Positions 1 to 12,372 of a stretch of 64,000 bases of DNA are shown piece by piece; positions within the stretch are counted from its first letter, which is position 1, and every line of letters starts with the position of its first letter. The stretch covers positions 71,628,412 to 71,692,411 of the forward strand of contig CM043963.1 in assembly GCA_014529385.2 (NCBI GenBank), given 5' to 3'. The translations under genes and the position numbers were made by a program. Source of the stretch: Adiantum capillus-veneris. Lineage: Eukaryota > Streptophyta > Polypodiopsida > Polypodiales > Pteridaceae. The notes beneath the pieces are model-generated. The model was not told where the DNA came from and searched no databases. It was given only the letters and a program-made list of their open reading frames with translations.

Positions 1-2332
1 ACAATATAAGCTTTACATTGAAATGCTTCTAACCTCTTTCGTCTTCTCAACAAGTTTGAAATCCTCTCTCTTGTCTCTTTCTCCCAACTCCTGAGAGCCA
101 AACTTTTTCACAATTTTTGATTGAAGTTGAGGCAGGTGGAAAAATATGCGAAATTAATGTTTCAAAGGTGCAGATTGAGAGCAAGTTGACTAGCATTTGT
201 AGAGCTATGCTACTTTTTGTCTTTATCAAGTTTCCATGGCAACCCTGATATTTGATCTATATGAAAAGAAAATAATGGTTATCATAATTTTATTATCATT
301 TCATTTACCATCCCAATTCAATTAATTTTGAATTGGGAGTTATTTTTTTAAACTAGAAAATTTAGGAGGCTTGCATCTTTTTGCCCCAAGGTCCTTTTTT
401 ACTAAGCTACTTTCTACTTCATGTGACATCCTCCTTAGTAGCTTTCATAAAATTTATGTGTCTTTAAAAAAAAAAAAAAAAAAACTCACAATTGTGAGTG
501 AATTTATGCGTCTCCTATATTTGAACAATCCCTCTCACATTTCTATTCCCGTCTCCGATTTTTCTTCTCCTTTTGTTTTCCTTTGGAAAGTATGTAGTAT
601 GCCTGAGTCGCCTAAGACTAAGACTAAGACTAAGGCAGCCTGACTTTGAACATATTTAAACTTAGAACTTTGTGTGAGTAAAGGGAATCGAGATGGCAGG
701 TGCCCAAAACGACTTTTTTGTATTTGTTTTGATAGGAATTTGTGGACATGCCTTTGTTCAAGGATGTCTTTTCTAAACCAAGTGGGAAAGGGGAAGGGGG
801 GCCGGGGGTCGCATGGACGTGATAGAGGGAGGGAAAGAGGGAGATTTTCTTTATGTTCAAAGCGGCACTAGTGTTTGGGAAAAATGTGCCTCGACTTAAT
901 ATCGTGGTATTTTGAATTTCAAAAATGCCGGTTGAGGGCAAGGGGAGATAGAGGAAAATAGTGTGAAAACCCAAAAAAATAACCGTATAATTTGTGAAAA
1001 TTCCCAAAATACCCTTGCTTGTGCGATTAAATATCTTCGGAATTAAAAAAATTTGTAGGTTTTCGTAAGACTGATTGTCTATCAATAAAAAATGCTAAAA
1101 GTAGAATTTCTATTTATTATGTAGGCTTTGGAGATTGAATTGCTAACTTCATTTCCTTGAAAAAAAAATCCTGGGAAATTCAAGGAGAGGACTTTGAATG
1201 CTGCATGGGGCTCGCGAGCTCAGCAGAGGGCGCGTAGAAAATCGAAGAAACGCCTGGGGGTGGACAACCGCCGGGAGATGGTTTTGTGTGTGTGTGTGTG
1301 TGTGTGTTTTACAGGTAATGAACAGAGTCGCAGCCCATACGAGGCGAGGGAGAGGTGTTCAGGGTAGGGGGAGAAAGAGGGAGGTAGAGAGTGAGAGAGA
1401 GACTCCACTGTTGCAAGCACAGGCCCTCCGCGTTCCTTCTCCCTTCCACCCCTGCGATCCGTGCGTGCACCTGTGCCCTGTCCTGTGGCCATTTTAGTGA
1501 GCGCATTTCTCAACATATGATTGCATGCAGGAGCAAAAGAACCCTCTATTCAACAAGTGAGCAATGCTGCGAGTAGGGAGAGGGAGGGACGTGAATGCGA
1601 GAAGGTGGGGGAGGGGCACCTGTGCGCTCCACATGGCAAGTCCGAGACTGGGGCAACACGCGCGTAGCGTGGGAACCATCGACCAACAATCTTTTGCCCT
1701 TTGAAGCGCAGCGAGAAGGAATCTACTTTCTTAATTAATTAATGAAATCGTAGATAGACTTTGTGTGAGTAAAGGGAATCCATAAATGTTTGAGTGCTTG
1801 TTTCATCGACGTGGTCATCATGGTAGAGGAGCCCCAAAAAACAAAAAAAAAGGATGGGCTCCCCAAAAGGAGGACAATGTTTGAATAAATCCTTTTCATT
1901 ATTTGAATACTTGATGAGGTAGACATTTTGTACTTAAAGGGTCTCACACCAAAGGTTAAGAGTTTCACACCAAAGGAAGGGTCCAAAAACTAGGACAATG
2001 TTATAATAAATTCACCATATCTTTTTGGCCTAGGGAAGGAAGGACTATGTGGGGTGGCTATGTGGTCCCAACTGATGATGGATGTTGTATTTGAAGACTG
2101 TGTTGTCTTAAGTCTAAGTCAAGATGATGATTCTTGGTTCTGTAAAATGATATCTTTTGAGATTTTGCTCTTGACTGAATTAATGATTAGGTTTACACAA
2201 TTGCATAAGAGTTGATTACCTTTTGAAAAGCTGCTCAAGAAAGCCACTGGCATTTCTTATTCCATTTCTTTTGAGATTAAAGCTGTAAAAAAAATTACCT
2301 ATCTTTAATTTGTTCACGAGTTTTCTTTGTTT
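1..2332. other. AT-rich intergenic stretch, no gene recognised
   Basis: No reading frame here has a recognisable domain. Visible landmarks are an A-tract near 466-483, a short GACTAA tandem near 609-635, a GT tract near 1281-1308, and an exact repeat of about 23 bases (CTTTGTGTGAGTAAAGGGAA core) near 670 and 1759. The longer frames, such as 630-1085 on the minus strand, resemble no family known to me. Confidence 0.5.

Positions 2333-2423
<91 letters not shown>
2333..2423. repeat. (GT)n-(GA)n compound microsatellite
   Basis: About 24 bases of GT repeat run directly into about 67 bases of GA repeat with one interruption. The Ser/Leu and His/Thr frames seen through it are artefacts of the repeat. 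Confidence 0.95.
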
Positions 2424-2427
<4 letters not shown>

Positions 2428-2639
2428 TTATTTGTTTTGATTCTATGTTTACAATCTTTTGGCATGAAGAAGGCCATAGGGGTGGTGGTGGAGAAATGGT
2501 GCAAATTTTGAGCCATTGATGTAGAAGTTATCGATCACATATTGTCGTGCTGTTTTGCGGGGGCGTCGGGTGAAAGATGTAATTCTGCATACACATTCGA
2601 GGTTTTGTTAAACTTATGAACAATGTTAGCAGTTGTTAT

Positions 2640-3720
2640 GTCAGCAAGAGGACTGAGATGTATGTTAAATGTGAGTTTCGGTGTCTAAAAATGGAGTTGT
2701 TTCCTACAAGACGAGTTGTAAGTGATGTTGCCAAAATGTGATTTTATAAGCCAAATTTGTAGTATTTGTCGTGCTCTTCATGCTTGTCTTTACGACTTGT
2801 CAATTGGAGCTACGGTAAGGAAGTTATGGCAGTTTGAAGTCGAGATGGTTTGCAGATCCGTACTAGATTGGGAAGTTGTTGATGAAGGGTCAAAGTTGAT
2901 ATGAATGCATGGGACTGAAGTAATCGCTTTGTGGAGCATGTCGATCTTTTCAAATTGTCAATCAAATTTTCGATTGTCAAGATATTAGCAGTTTAAGTTT
3001 CATCGGGGGACCAATCTCATACTACCTTGGTCACCTTGATCGGTGTGCCACATGGGAGTTTTGAGCTTCATCCAAGTTTTGGAATGTGGTAGAATAATTG
3101 CTCGAGGAGTATCTTGTATGGAATGTCATCTCTTTAATGCATTGATAGCTGGGTAAGCAGGTGGAACTTGTGCTCAACACTATCGTTGTTGAGATATATG
3201 CCTGATATGGTGCTTTGTCAATGCTTTGATCTATACTTGCAATGCTTGATTGATACTCAATCCAATATTTTTCAAGGCAATGCCTTGGGTGATGTATATG
3301 CCAAAAGTGGTGCCTTACAAAAGCACATAAAGTTTTTTATGAGCTTTCAATTCAAGAATGTCATCTCTTGGGGCATTGTTCGTTACAAGATTATGCCCAT
3401 TATGGCTGTGGCATAAGGAAGTTTCAGGCAGTTTTAATCGAATGTGAAGGGAAGACCTTTCGACGAATGCATTCACCTATACTTGCATCTTGAGGTCATG
3501 TGGCACTATCCAAGCCATGAAAGTAGATTCATGATGTTATTGCCAGCTAGGGGCTGCTGAATGCCAAATGTGATGCCTTGTTTTGCGAAGCAGTGCCTTG
3601 GTCAATTTGGTGTGCCCATAAGGGCACGAGCATTAAAATAAAGGCCGCCCAAGGAGATGTGGGCGTCCAAAATCAAAGCATAACCAAATGGCCACTCAAT
3701 ACATGTAAAAAGGAGGAAAA
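2640..3720 (+). pseudogene. PPR-derived dispersed repeat, copy 1
   Basis: Broken frames show pentatricopeptide-repeat signatures. At 3270-3390 a helix pair reads GNALGDVYAKSGALQ followed by KNVISWG, and at 3460-3530 the text FTYTCILRSCGTIQAMK is readable. These are typical of the plant-specific PLS-class PPR family of organelle RNA-binding proteins. Frameshifts and stops separate the pieces, so no protein is made. The block from about 2790 aligns by eye with 11320-12125 and 63590-64000, including non-coding text after the PPR part (AAAGGCCGCCCA near 3642 and 12097). It is therefore one member of a dispersed repeat that spread together with its PPR remnant, not an isolated gene. Confidence 0.7.
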
Positions 3721-4889
3721 AACTAAGGAGAGAGGGTGTAGGCAGCGAGGATGGTGCACAGGAGAGAGAAGAGAAGCTCGCGCTGGCGGTTGCAAGGCTT
3801 GAATGGTGGTGGCCATGAAGCGAGTGTTGATGAGCTCACCGGGGTGCCCCGTTCAATACCATTCTCATACAATTTGGCGGAGCTCCACCACCAACTTGCC
3901 ACGTCAACAACGGCCATTTCTACAACGATGGCGTCGTCGTTGTTAAAAAGAAGGGGGGCTATCTTAAGAAAGGGTATTTTTTTGGCATGAACAAGGGGGA
4001 GGATAGGAGACAAGTTGGGGCGGGGGGGGAGTGTGAAGGAGGAAGAAGGGGGAGAGATAGAAAAAGCTTGCCTTTGAACAAAGGAGGAAGCTCCCTCAAG
4101 CTTGCAAGGAGAAAGGAGAGGTGAAGCTTGGCGTGTCAAAAAGAGGGAATGAGAGGAGGAGGAAAAGCGTGTGGTTTGGTGTCTGGTAAATATTTGGACA
4201 AGCAACACAAAGAGGACAAAGACCCAAAGACCCCCCAGACACCCAACAAAGATAGGATAGAAATTGCAATAGAAACCCCAAAGACCAATGAGAAAGGTAG
4301 AATGGACCTAGAGAAAAGATAGCGCACTAGATGTCCGCTGCCAAGGAGTGTTGGAGCGGCTGGAGTATAGACAAGCACTCACAAATGACAAACACTATAT
4401 GAGCACGAACATGATGATGATTGATAACAAAATGATGCAGATAATGATTGAACGAGCCGACACAATGGAAATAGGAACAAATTTTTATTTGTATTATGAT
4501 CTCTCAGTGCAAGCCGCTTTACAAATGATTGCTTTAGATTAATACCAAAATGAAGTAAGAGAGAGAGAAAACTTAGCTCGAAACTGCTACGTCGAAGGTC
4601 AAAATTTGATGGTGAGGTTTAAAACGACCCTCAAAGGTTGAATTTTACAAAGCTTCAATTTTTATTTTCCTAGTTACAAACTTTGATTGAAGTCGCTGTG
4701 AGTGGCTATATGGACACGAAAGTGTGTGAAGCGTGTAAATAGCTAGAGAAAGCAATCTCGCTTTGGTATTGTCATCGCACTGTCAATTCTAAGATTTGAT
4801 AGTAGTCACGACTTTGGTGTCCGCTTTTGTAATGGAACTTGAAGTCTACAAGTAGAAAAAAAAAGCCAAGAAGGAGATCACCTCTCACC
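3721..4889. other. No recognised gene
   Basis: Purine-rich sequence around 3700-4350 gives open frames on both strands, none with a recognisable domain. A frame at 4348-4542 (64 residues, Met-rich) is too short and too biased to call. Confidence 0.45.
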
Positions 4890-5055
4890 GTTTGGTGGTG
4901 AGCCACTCTCTCCCTTTCAGTTTGAATGCAACCTCTCTAGCTCTCTCTCTCTTTCTCTTTCAATTCTTCAAAGCAAGCCGACCCTGCTATCTCTTTCTCC
5001 TCGATTCTATAAAGAGAGAGAATCTCTCGCTCCTCTTGCTCGCCTATTCAGAGAG

Positions 5056-5134
<79 letters not shown>

Positions 5135-5443
5135 GCTATGGCCCGCTACAGAGAGTTGACCTCTCTCTCTACTTGGCTCTTGGCAGCCTCTACATATGGT
5201 TCTCTCTCCCATCGATTCTCCTTCTTCTTCCCTTGCTCATGGAAACCACCTTCGGAGGTTCTCTCTCTCTGGCTCTTAGTAGCCCCTGAGGATAGCTTCT
5301 TCCTCTCTCTTCGATGTGCTACAAAGAGGCTTTGTCTCTCTAACTCTCTCGATATTCTATGCTACAGAGAGGTGTTCCTCTCACTTTGATTCACAACAGA
5401 GAGGCCTTCTCTCTCTAACTCAATGGAGAACATGCGCATGCGT

Positions 5444-5479
<36 letters not shown>

Positions 5480-5480
5480 T
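4890..5480. repeat. CT-rich decayed repeat block with (CT)n and (CA)n
   Basis: A pure CT tract occupies 5058-5132 and a CA tract 5445-5477. Between and around them a degenerate motif containing GCTACAGAGAG recurs several times (near 5143, 5319 and 5361), suggesting an old tandem repeat seeded by the microsatellite. Confidence 0.8.
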
Positions 5481-5619
5481 ACACATAGGTGTTTGCAAAT
5501 GCAACAAAGGTTCATTGCTTGGTTTCTCTCAGCAGCCGGCCAAGAAGCAAAGAGGCACCTCTCCCTCCTCTTCTCTCTATGAGCAGGCATCTCTCCAAAA
5601 GCACCCTTTCAATTTTTTA

Positions 5620-6460
5620 GTTTAATCTTGCTGATGCGATACAATCTGCACTTTTCAAACACTTTTCGTAAACATGATAGATGTTATTTCCAAGAAGAAT
5701 AAACACAAAGTTCATCTAAGAAAGCTTTGCAAAAATCCCTCAAATAATCCTAAAAGCAGTGTTTATTAATCTTTGGAAGGTAGCAAGGGCATTGGTTAAG
5801 CCAAAAGCCATAACACAATATACTGAAACTCCAAATTCATATATAAAAGCAGGTTCTCTAGTGCAATTGTGATTTGATTGTAGCCAGATTACCAATCTAA
5901 AAAGCTATAAGCTTCCTTCCGTGCAACTCTTTCAAGCACATGTTCCGAATATGGCAAGGGGTAATGGTCTCTCTTAGTGGCATCATTGACCTTCTTGAGA
6001 TTGACGCACACTTTGAGTTTCCGATTCTTTTTTGGCACCATAGCTATTAGAGATACCCATTCTGAGTTCTCAATAGGGTATGTGAATCCGCATTTGACAA
6101 GCTTTTCAATCTCTTCTTGAACAATCTTTGCATACTTAGGATTCATTGGGTAGAGTCGTTGTTGGACTTGTTTAGACATACTATTCATGGGAATTGTGTG
6201 TTGCACCACGGAAGGTGGAACACCTCTCATATCATGATATGTCCAAGCAAATATATCCTTGAATTCCTTGAGAAGCTCCTTAAGTACATATTCCTCAGTC
6301 ACTATCAGATCTTGGGCAATGAAAATAGGTTTGGACTCCTCACCTGGGTCTGCTAACTCTATTTCCTTAACTATTATTGGACCATCATAGACTCCATTAA
6401 TTCCATCGATAGATGTTCTCTGGGCCTTTGTATACACAACCTTACGCTCCTTCGTGGTGT
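5620..6460 (-). pseudogene. Ty3/Gypsy reverse transcriptase fragment
   Basis: On the minus strand the 182-residue frame 6437-5889 covers the start of a Ty3/Gypsy reverse transcriptase. Upstream is the usual linker text FKDIFAWTYHDMRGVPP. Then come the fingers with YPMNPKYAKIVQEEIEKLV and the template-grip text VCVNLKKVNDATKRDHYPLP. The frame stops just after SFLDW, where SGYNQI follows in the next frame. Past that, to about 5640, broken frames still show FGLTNAP-like and FLQSFL-like text. The YLDD region is degraded. The piece is truncated and frameshifted. It reads away from the plus-strand integrase piece that starts near 7205, so the two cannot be one intact element. Confidence 0.85.
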
Positions 6461-6554
6461 AGGAATTGAAATGCTCAGGTGTAGGATGTAAATTTGTGGG
6501 GTCTTGTTGTATAGTGGACTGTGTTTTCTCTTCCGCTTCCTTTTGTTCTTAAGC

Positions 6555-7268
6555 TACCTCTCAATTTTGTTGTCTCCTTATAGTACGGCTCAACTTTGGC
6601 TTCTTTGTAGCTTCTAAATGCATGATGTCAATGGGTTGTGGATTGCACCACATGACATTTTGAAGGTATTCACCCCAATTATTTACCAACTTTTGATGAG
6701 CATCACATGCCCCCACATAATTAAGCCATTCTGCGGTAGATTTATTTTCATTTATCCTAGCACGCACATTTTCTCAATATTGTCACCTCTTATATCTCTT
6801 ACTTCTCTTGTTTAATTTTTTATTACGACCTTCATGCAGTGAAGAGTCACTAGATGAATCACTACTCGTGTCTTCTTCTCTCCCGGATAGATTGTCAATT
6901 AGGGCACTATTGGGCTCCATATGGTTTGTTTCCATATTTGCACCAATATTCAATTCAAATTCTTTGTCCTCAGAGTTGGTTTCAACTAATGATCTAGAAT
7001 CCAAATCATGTGAGCTATAGTCTTTTGAGACACTGTTGGTTTCAGAGTCAATCAAGCCTTCACCTTGTAGGTCCCCACGATCTATATGCATTGCTCTTAT
7101 CATATTTAAAGGTACAAGTTGTGGCATTTCATCCCCCTCAGATGTTACCCAGGTCTTGTTAAACCCTTTCAAATACCAATTTTGGCTTAAATATGGAGCC
7201 ATTTTAGGGCATATAGTGTCCAAAAATGGGATTTTCACAGATGAGAGCAAAATTAAATCCATTTCCAA
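6555..7268 (-). pseudogene. Ty3/Gypsy spacer region between protease and RT
   Basis: Frames 7268-6783 and 6767-6561 on the minus strand lie directly upstream of the reverse transcriptase fragment. Near 7170-7080 the text TWVTSEGDEMPQLVPLNM matches the second ORF of the intact LTR element (TWVTPEGDEMPIPLNM near 27844-27891), so both belong to one retrotransposon lineage. The remainder is acidic and Ser-rich, and the second frame has EWLNYVGACDAHQKLVNNW. In this lineage the segment joins the protease to the reverse transcriptase. No enzymatic motif is visible. It is interrupted by stops. Confidence 0.7.
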
Positions 7269-7609
7269 TTTTCCACCACCTACAAATTATAAAGGAGTTC
7301 AAAGGTTCATGGGCCATGTTGGTTATAACCGGCGTTTTATTTGAAACTTTGTCAAGATAGCTTGCCCATTGTACAAGCTTCTTATTGAGTTGCACTGGAC
7401 CGCGGAGTGTGACATGCTTATGAGTTACTAAAAAATACCTTGACAAGTGCTCCCATCCTACAAGTGTCCAATTGGAATGTAATTTTCCATGTGCATATTG
7501 ATGCATCAAACTTTGCTATTGGGTGTGTTCTATCTCAACCAGGAGAACATAAATTGGATTACCCCATGCTGAGAGGAACTACACACCTACATAGCAGGAA
7601 GGTTTAGCT
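7205..7609 (+). pseudogene. Ty3/Gypsy RT thumb and RNase H start, degraded
   Basis: The plus strand begins abruptly with LGHIVSKNGIFTDESKI and FPPPTNYKGVQRFMGHVGYN. This is the classic end of a Ty3/Gypsy reverse transcriptase leading into the thumb (G-H-x-V-S-x-x-G-I, then R-x-F-x-G-x-x-x-Y-x-R-x-F-I). Several stops and frameshifts follow between about 7345 and 7600, across the first part of RNase H. The start of this block abuts the minus-strand spacer fragment near 7200, giving a head-to-head junction. Confidence 0.8.
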
Positions 7610-8242
7610 ATGATTTATGTAGTGAAGAAATTTTGCTACTACCTTCTTGCCAACAAGTTTGTTTTCTATGTGGATCATCAAGCGTTGTTTTATTTAGTGA
7701 ATAAACCTTGTTCCACAAAAAGAGTTACACGATGGTTATTAATTTTTTTTGAGTTTGATCTTACCGTTGTGGTGAGACCCGATAAAAGACATGTTATGGA
7801 GGATCATTTGTCTCATATACCTAATGTTGAAGCCCCTATTGGAATCGATGATGAATTGCCCAATACTTCCCTGTTCTTAGTCAAGACCATGCCTGAATGG
7901 AGTGAAAAGATTGTGAAATTTTTAGTTAATGGTTTTCCACCCAAAGAGCTTTGTAAGGATATAGCTCTAAAACTATTAAAGAAATGTGAACCTTATTCTC
8001 TAATTGCAGGAATTGTCTACAAGTTAGGGAAGGACGATATTCTTAGAAATTGTGCTCTTGAGGATGAGTATCTATACAAAATGCAAGAAGCCCATATGGG
8101 TATATCCGGAGGACATTTTTTAGGGGAACCAATTGCTAGAAAGGTGTTGCAATTAGGCTATTGGTGGCCTACCTTATTCAAGGATGCATCACTTTTTGTA
8201 AAAGGGTGTGATGAGTGCCAACATTACAAGATCACACAATGA
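7610..8242 (+). pseudogene. Ty3/Gypsy RNase H end and integrase zinc finger
   Basis: A 210-residue open frame. Residues about 15-65 match the end of Gypsy RNase H (YVDHQALFYLVNKPC, then TRWLLIFFEFDLTVVVRPDK and HVMEDHLSHIP). Residues about 155-210 carry the HHCC zinc finger of the integrase N-terminal domain: two His within AHMGISGGHF and two Cys in CDECQH, with LQLGYWWPTLF between. It ends at a TGA where the polyprotein should continue into the integrase core. It is the best preserved part of this fragment. Confidence 0.85.
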
Positions 8243-9110
8243 AAGGATAAGATGCCCTTACATCCTATTCAAGTGACTCAATCATTTAAAAAATGAGGTT
8301 TAGACTTTGTAGGCCCAATTAGTCCGGCAGCTCATAACACTCAATCTTGTTATATTATTGTTGCCACTGACTATGTGACAAAGTGGGAAAAAGCCAAGGC
8401 GACAACGCAAGGTTGATGCAAGGTCGACTGCTAAGTTTCTCTTTGAGAAAATTATTACACGATTTGGTTGTCCCCTTGAGATTGTGAGCGACAATGGTAC
8501 TCATATTATAAATGGATCAATAAAGGAACTCACAAAAAACTTCATGATAGCCGACCATAAGTCTACACCTCGTTATCCACAAGACAATAGCCAAGCCGAG
8601 AGCACTAACAAGACTTTAATTTCTATCTTACCCAAAATAGTGGAAGCTCATCGGACAGATTGGGATTTGAAGCTGCCATTAGCTCTATGGGCTTATTAAC
8701 TGCTTACAAAGTGGCTATTAATTGTACACCATTCCAGATGGTATATGGCCAAGAAGTAGTTATGCCATGGGAGTTTGTAATTCCTAGTCTGCGGGTAGCT
8801 TCACAAGAAGGTTGGGATGAGCATTTATATATCCTTGAGAGGTTAGATGAAGAAAGACAATTGGCTGTGAAAAATGCACTTGTCGAGAAAGATAGGAGAA
8901 AGAAATGGTTTGATTGTCATTTAAAGAACAAGCCTTATCAAGGTTGGGGATAAAGTCCTTATGCATGGAGTGCATAACGAGAAGAAAAAGTTGAAATATG
9001 TGGGAAAAGGGCCATATAGAGTATGCAAAATCATCCCACAAGATACCATTAGTGTGGAAACTCTTAATGAAGTTGAAACCATTGGATTCCTCAATGGGAG
9101 TAAATTTAAA
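8243..9110 (+). pseudogene. Ty3/Gypsy integrase core, broken
   Basis: Pieces of the integrase catalytic core follow the zinc finger in changing frames. GLDFVGPI and ATDYVTKW surround the first catalytic Asp; VSDNGTHI is the second Asp region (frame 8484-8699); STPRYPQDNSQAESTNKTL holds the catalytic Glu. Frame 8660-8953 continues with TPFQMVYGQEVVMPWE and the C-terminal helices. At least three frameshifts or stops separate these parts. Text after 8960 resembles the GPY/F module but is very eroded. Confidence 0.85.
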
Positions 9111-9186
9111 AGATAGTATGATCCTTTAATCCCAAGAGGAGCTACGTGCCATCCATAAAAAAAAGGCAACCAAGGCACAAGGAAAA

Positions 9187-9660
9187 TTGAAAAAAATACA
9201 ATGTCAAGATGAGGCTAAGGAGCGATACCAACATATTAGATGCCAACGAGAGGCCAACCTTGGAGTTACACATGCATTTCAAGTTGAATTAGAGGATGAT
9301 TGGTTGGACTCTAACACACCCCTACGATACCCTATTGAGTTCAATAGGGCCTATGGAAAAGTGCTATATAATGCCTTATTGGACACACGTGCTAAATATA
9401 ATCTGCTATCATATGGAGTGTGGTGTTAATTAGGAAAGACATCTCTATCTGAGAGTACCATCCAAATCAAGGGTATCAACAAGAAAAAAACTACTATTTT
9501 TGGAACTTGACACACTTTTGTCAGTTATGACAACAAGGTCGTAGCTCAAGACTTTTTGGTCATGCCTACTGGAACTATGGAAGGCAATATAAACCTAGGA
9601 TGCAAGTGGATGTCAGAGCGATCAAATGCACTATTGATTGGGGGATTGGGAGTGTCACAA
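9187..9660 (+). pseudogene. Ty3/Gypsy protease remnant
   Basis: Frame 9187-9429 ends with ALLDTRAKYNLLSYGVW, matching a retropepsin active-site strand with D-T-R where D-T/S/G-G is expected. Scattered frames to about 9660 carry IKGINKKKTTIFGT and LIGGLGV, aligning loosely with the end of the protease in the intact LTR element (27290-27549). The protease lies downstream of the integrase here, the reverse of the normal Ty3 order. The block is therefore a patchwork of at least two copies. Confidence 0.6.
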
Positions 9661-9819
9661 CACAGAAACCAACTCTTAGCCTTGCTACTCAATGGATAGT
9701 CCCTAAGATATCACCTCCTGAGGAAATACAACCCAAACCATTGCATGTCCAAGAGGTTGAACCATCTGTACCTGTAGCCCAACCCTATAGACCTTCGACT
9801 TCTGTAGCTCAAACAAAGC

Positions 9820-10440
9820 ATTAGACACACAAGACTCATCATAATATAACAAAGGAAACATACAAATGGATCCCTAAAGCTTCTTTAGCGACTATTTTTT
9901 ACGCTAAAAAACAAAAGCCTTATAAGAGATGCCCCACTTGCTCCAAGAAATGTAAGAAAACGTTGAATTGGATTCCTAAAAACTATGGGAAGCCCAAGGC
10001 TACTATGAAGGGAATGATCAAATCTGAGTGCCTAAACGTAAATTGTGTTCTTACATGTCACGTATAGACCCCTGTGGGTCAAATCCTGTAACGATAAAGC
10101 CGATTGAAGACCGTGAAAAGGCAAAGATCACATAATACTATACACTAGATCCGGAGCTAGTTTGGGTGCCCAAGCAAGAACGAGTTGTATCGCAACATAG
10201 AAAAAACAAATGAAGCTTCTTGCTCTTCATGTGGTTCTTCTACAGAAACACAAACTTCTTCATACATTCCACCTATAATAAAAAAATGTACAAAAAAACA
10301 AGGAAAGAATAGCACCTCCCATTGTAAATTCATCACCTAAAACAATGTTCCAAGTAAAATCATGGGAGAGTACCGTACCATACCTCTACGTAGCTCTCAT
10401 CACCGCGCTCTTGCGGCAAAGCAAGAAGACTTTTGACAGC
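9820..10440 (+). pseudogene. Ty3/Gypsy spacer ORF remnant, relative of 27550-28590
   Basis: Broken frames match the second ORF of the intact LTR element segment by segment. TYKWIPKASLATI at about 9860 corresponds to TYKWVPKASLVTI near 27950. LNWIPKNYGKPKA and ELVWVPKQERVV follow in the same order, then NEASCSSCGSSTETQ and VKSWEST. All are separated by stops or shifts. The match shows that the lineage of the 22063-30800 element has relatives that also carry reverse transcriptase and integrase. Confidence 0.8.
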
Positions 10441-10529
10441 CCCTAATCAATTCTAAAGCATGGTGAGAAGCTCTAGACTCCATAGTTATCATAATCTCTC
10501 TCTCTATGTCGTTTTTCTAAGAAGTCACC

Positions 10530-10920
10530 CTCTCGGTGATTGTTTTTTTCTATACAAGTGCATGTATGGATAAACCAAGTACGTATGAAGTTGCCCATGA
10601 TTTTTTCTATACAAGTGCATGTATGGATAAACCGAGTACGTATGAATCCCATTATGCACTTGTTTTTTCTATACAAGGGCATGTATGGATAAACCAAGTA
10701 CGTATGTACGGATGCCCATTATGCACTTGTTTTTTCTATACAAGTGCATGTATGGATAAACCGAGTACGTATGAAGTTGCCCATGATTATTTCATCATGT
10801 TTAACATGCACATGATGCGTGTATGATCACGTGCGTCATGAAGTTTCCCATGATTATTTCATCATGTTTAACATGCACATGATGCGTTTATGATCACGTG
10901 CGTCATGAAGAGTGCTTTTT
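10530..10920. repeat. Tandem repeats, about 60 bp then 68 bp units
   Basis: Four imperfect copies of a unit of about 60 bases built on TATACAAGTGCATGTATGGA and ACCAAGTACGTATGAAG start near 10549, 10607, 10669 and 10736. They are followed by two copies of a unit of about 68 bases containing ATGATTATTTCATCATG and GATCACGTGCGTCATGAAG (near 10780 and 10848). The 60-base unit reads as a repeated peptide in the plus frame 10536-10826, which I take as incidental. Confidence 0.9.
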
Positions 10921-11119
10921 GTTTCACGTCGCCATAGAGGCGGTAGGAACATTGTTTTGGTCATAACTCATAAACCATTATGAATCAGCCCGAACCCTTT
11001 ATACCAGAGATAAAACACATCATTAAGAACATTTTTTCTCTTTGGTGTCATGCGAAAATCACGCACGATGTCGTGCATCTCCGCTCCCATGCTAAGAAAG
11101 ATACCAAAAAAATGCACAT

Positions 11120-12125
11120 CGAGCTTATTTGAAGCTTACATGATTAATGAACAGTGTTCAGGGCTTGGTAATAGGCCAAGTTTAATGCTGAATGTATGTT
11201 AGATGGGTTTAAAAGGCCAACCGATGCCTTGGTGATGCTAAAAAAGAGTATAATTAAAGTGATCATAGATGGGAGATTATGATCTAGAATTGTTGTGATT
11301 GAAGTGATCTATAGTCCTATCTTTATGGCTCATCGATTGGAACTACGGTGAGGAAGTTATGGCAGTTTGAAGTTTGAGTTAATGCAGATCCGTACCAGAT
11401 TGGGCAACTACAGCTGAGGTGACAGAGATGAAGTGGATGCACGGCCTTGAAGTGCACACTTTGTGGAGTGTGTCGGTCTTTTTAGATCAGTGATCGGAGT
11501 TCTGGTTGCCAAGATATTGGTCGTTAAAGATTCACGAGGGTAGTCCAGTCCGCTCGGTCGGTGTGCCATCTGGGAATTTTTTACTTCGACCAAGTTTTGG
11601 AACGTCACAAATCAATGCTTTGGTTGGTATGTTGTGCCTATTGGAGATTGCTAATAGCAGGAAATGCCCAATACGGCTATGGGAGATTGCTAATAGCAGG
11701 AAATGCCCAATACGGCTATGGCTTAAGTGCAATCACCTATACTAGCATCTTGAAGGCTCTGTCGTGGAAAATGGCAGCAAAATTCACGATGATAATGTTA
11801 GTCAAGGACTGCTAGGGAAAGATGTTGTGCTTAGCAATTCTTTAATCAATATGTATGCCAAATGTGGTGCCGTACACAAACACATAAGGATTTTGAAGAG
11901 ATTCGTGTCCAGAATGTTGTCCCTTGGAATGCAATGATTGAGGGGAAATGCCAACACAACTGCGGCAAGGAGGGGAGACCACCCAAGGTAAAGGAGTCAA
12001 GGACTGCTGGAGAAAAATGATGTGCTTGGCAATGCTTTGCTCGACGTGTATACCATGTGTGGTGCCCAAGGGCCCATAAACTAAAGGTCGCCCACTATAA
12101 AATATAGGCCGCCCAATGAGCCCAA
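11120..12125 (+). pseudogene. PPR-derived dispersed repeat, copy 2
   Basis: It starts with a non-coding module shared with 63395-63600 (GAACAGTGTTCAGGGCTTGG and a downstream GATGCCTTGGTGATGCTAAAA). PPR remnants follow: LIAGNAQYGYG near 11665-11722, AITYTSILKAL near 11730, LSNSLINMYAKCGAVHKHI near 11830-11885, and LGNALLDVYTMCGA near 12029. The 41 bases encoding the LIAGNAQYGYG piece are exactly duplicated in tandem (11642-11682 and 11683-11722). Stops and shifts separate every motif, so it is a pseudogene inside a repeat. Confidence 0.75.
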
Positions 12126-12233
12126 TTGGCCGCCCATTAATTCAAGAGGGGTTTGTGTGTGGAGAGAAAAAACAGAGGGTAAGGTTCTCAAGATTTAGGG
12201 TAGATTTATTCACTTTTGTGTGTGGGAGTAACA

Positions 12234-12235
<2 letters not shown>

Positions 12236-12302
<67 letters not shown>
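12236..12302. repeat. (GT)n microsatellite
   Basis: About 33 uninterrupted GT dinucleotides, located 70 bases left of the terminus of transposon element 1. Confidence 0.98.
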
Positions 12303-12305
<3 letters not shown>

Positions 12306-12372
12306 CTTCAAGTTTGGCGGCATTTCTTCAAGTGCTTCTTGCTCAAATAGGCCGCATGTGAGTGCTCTATCA

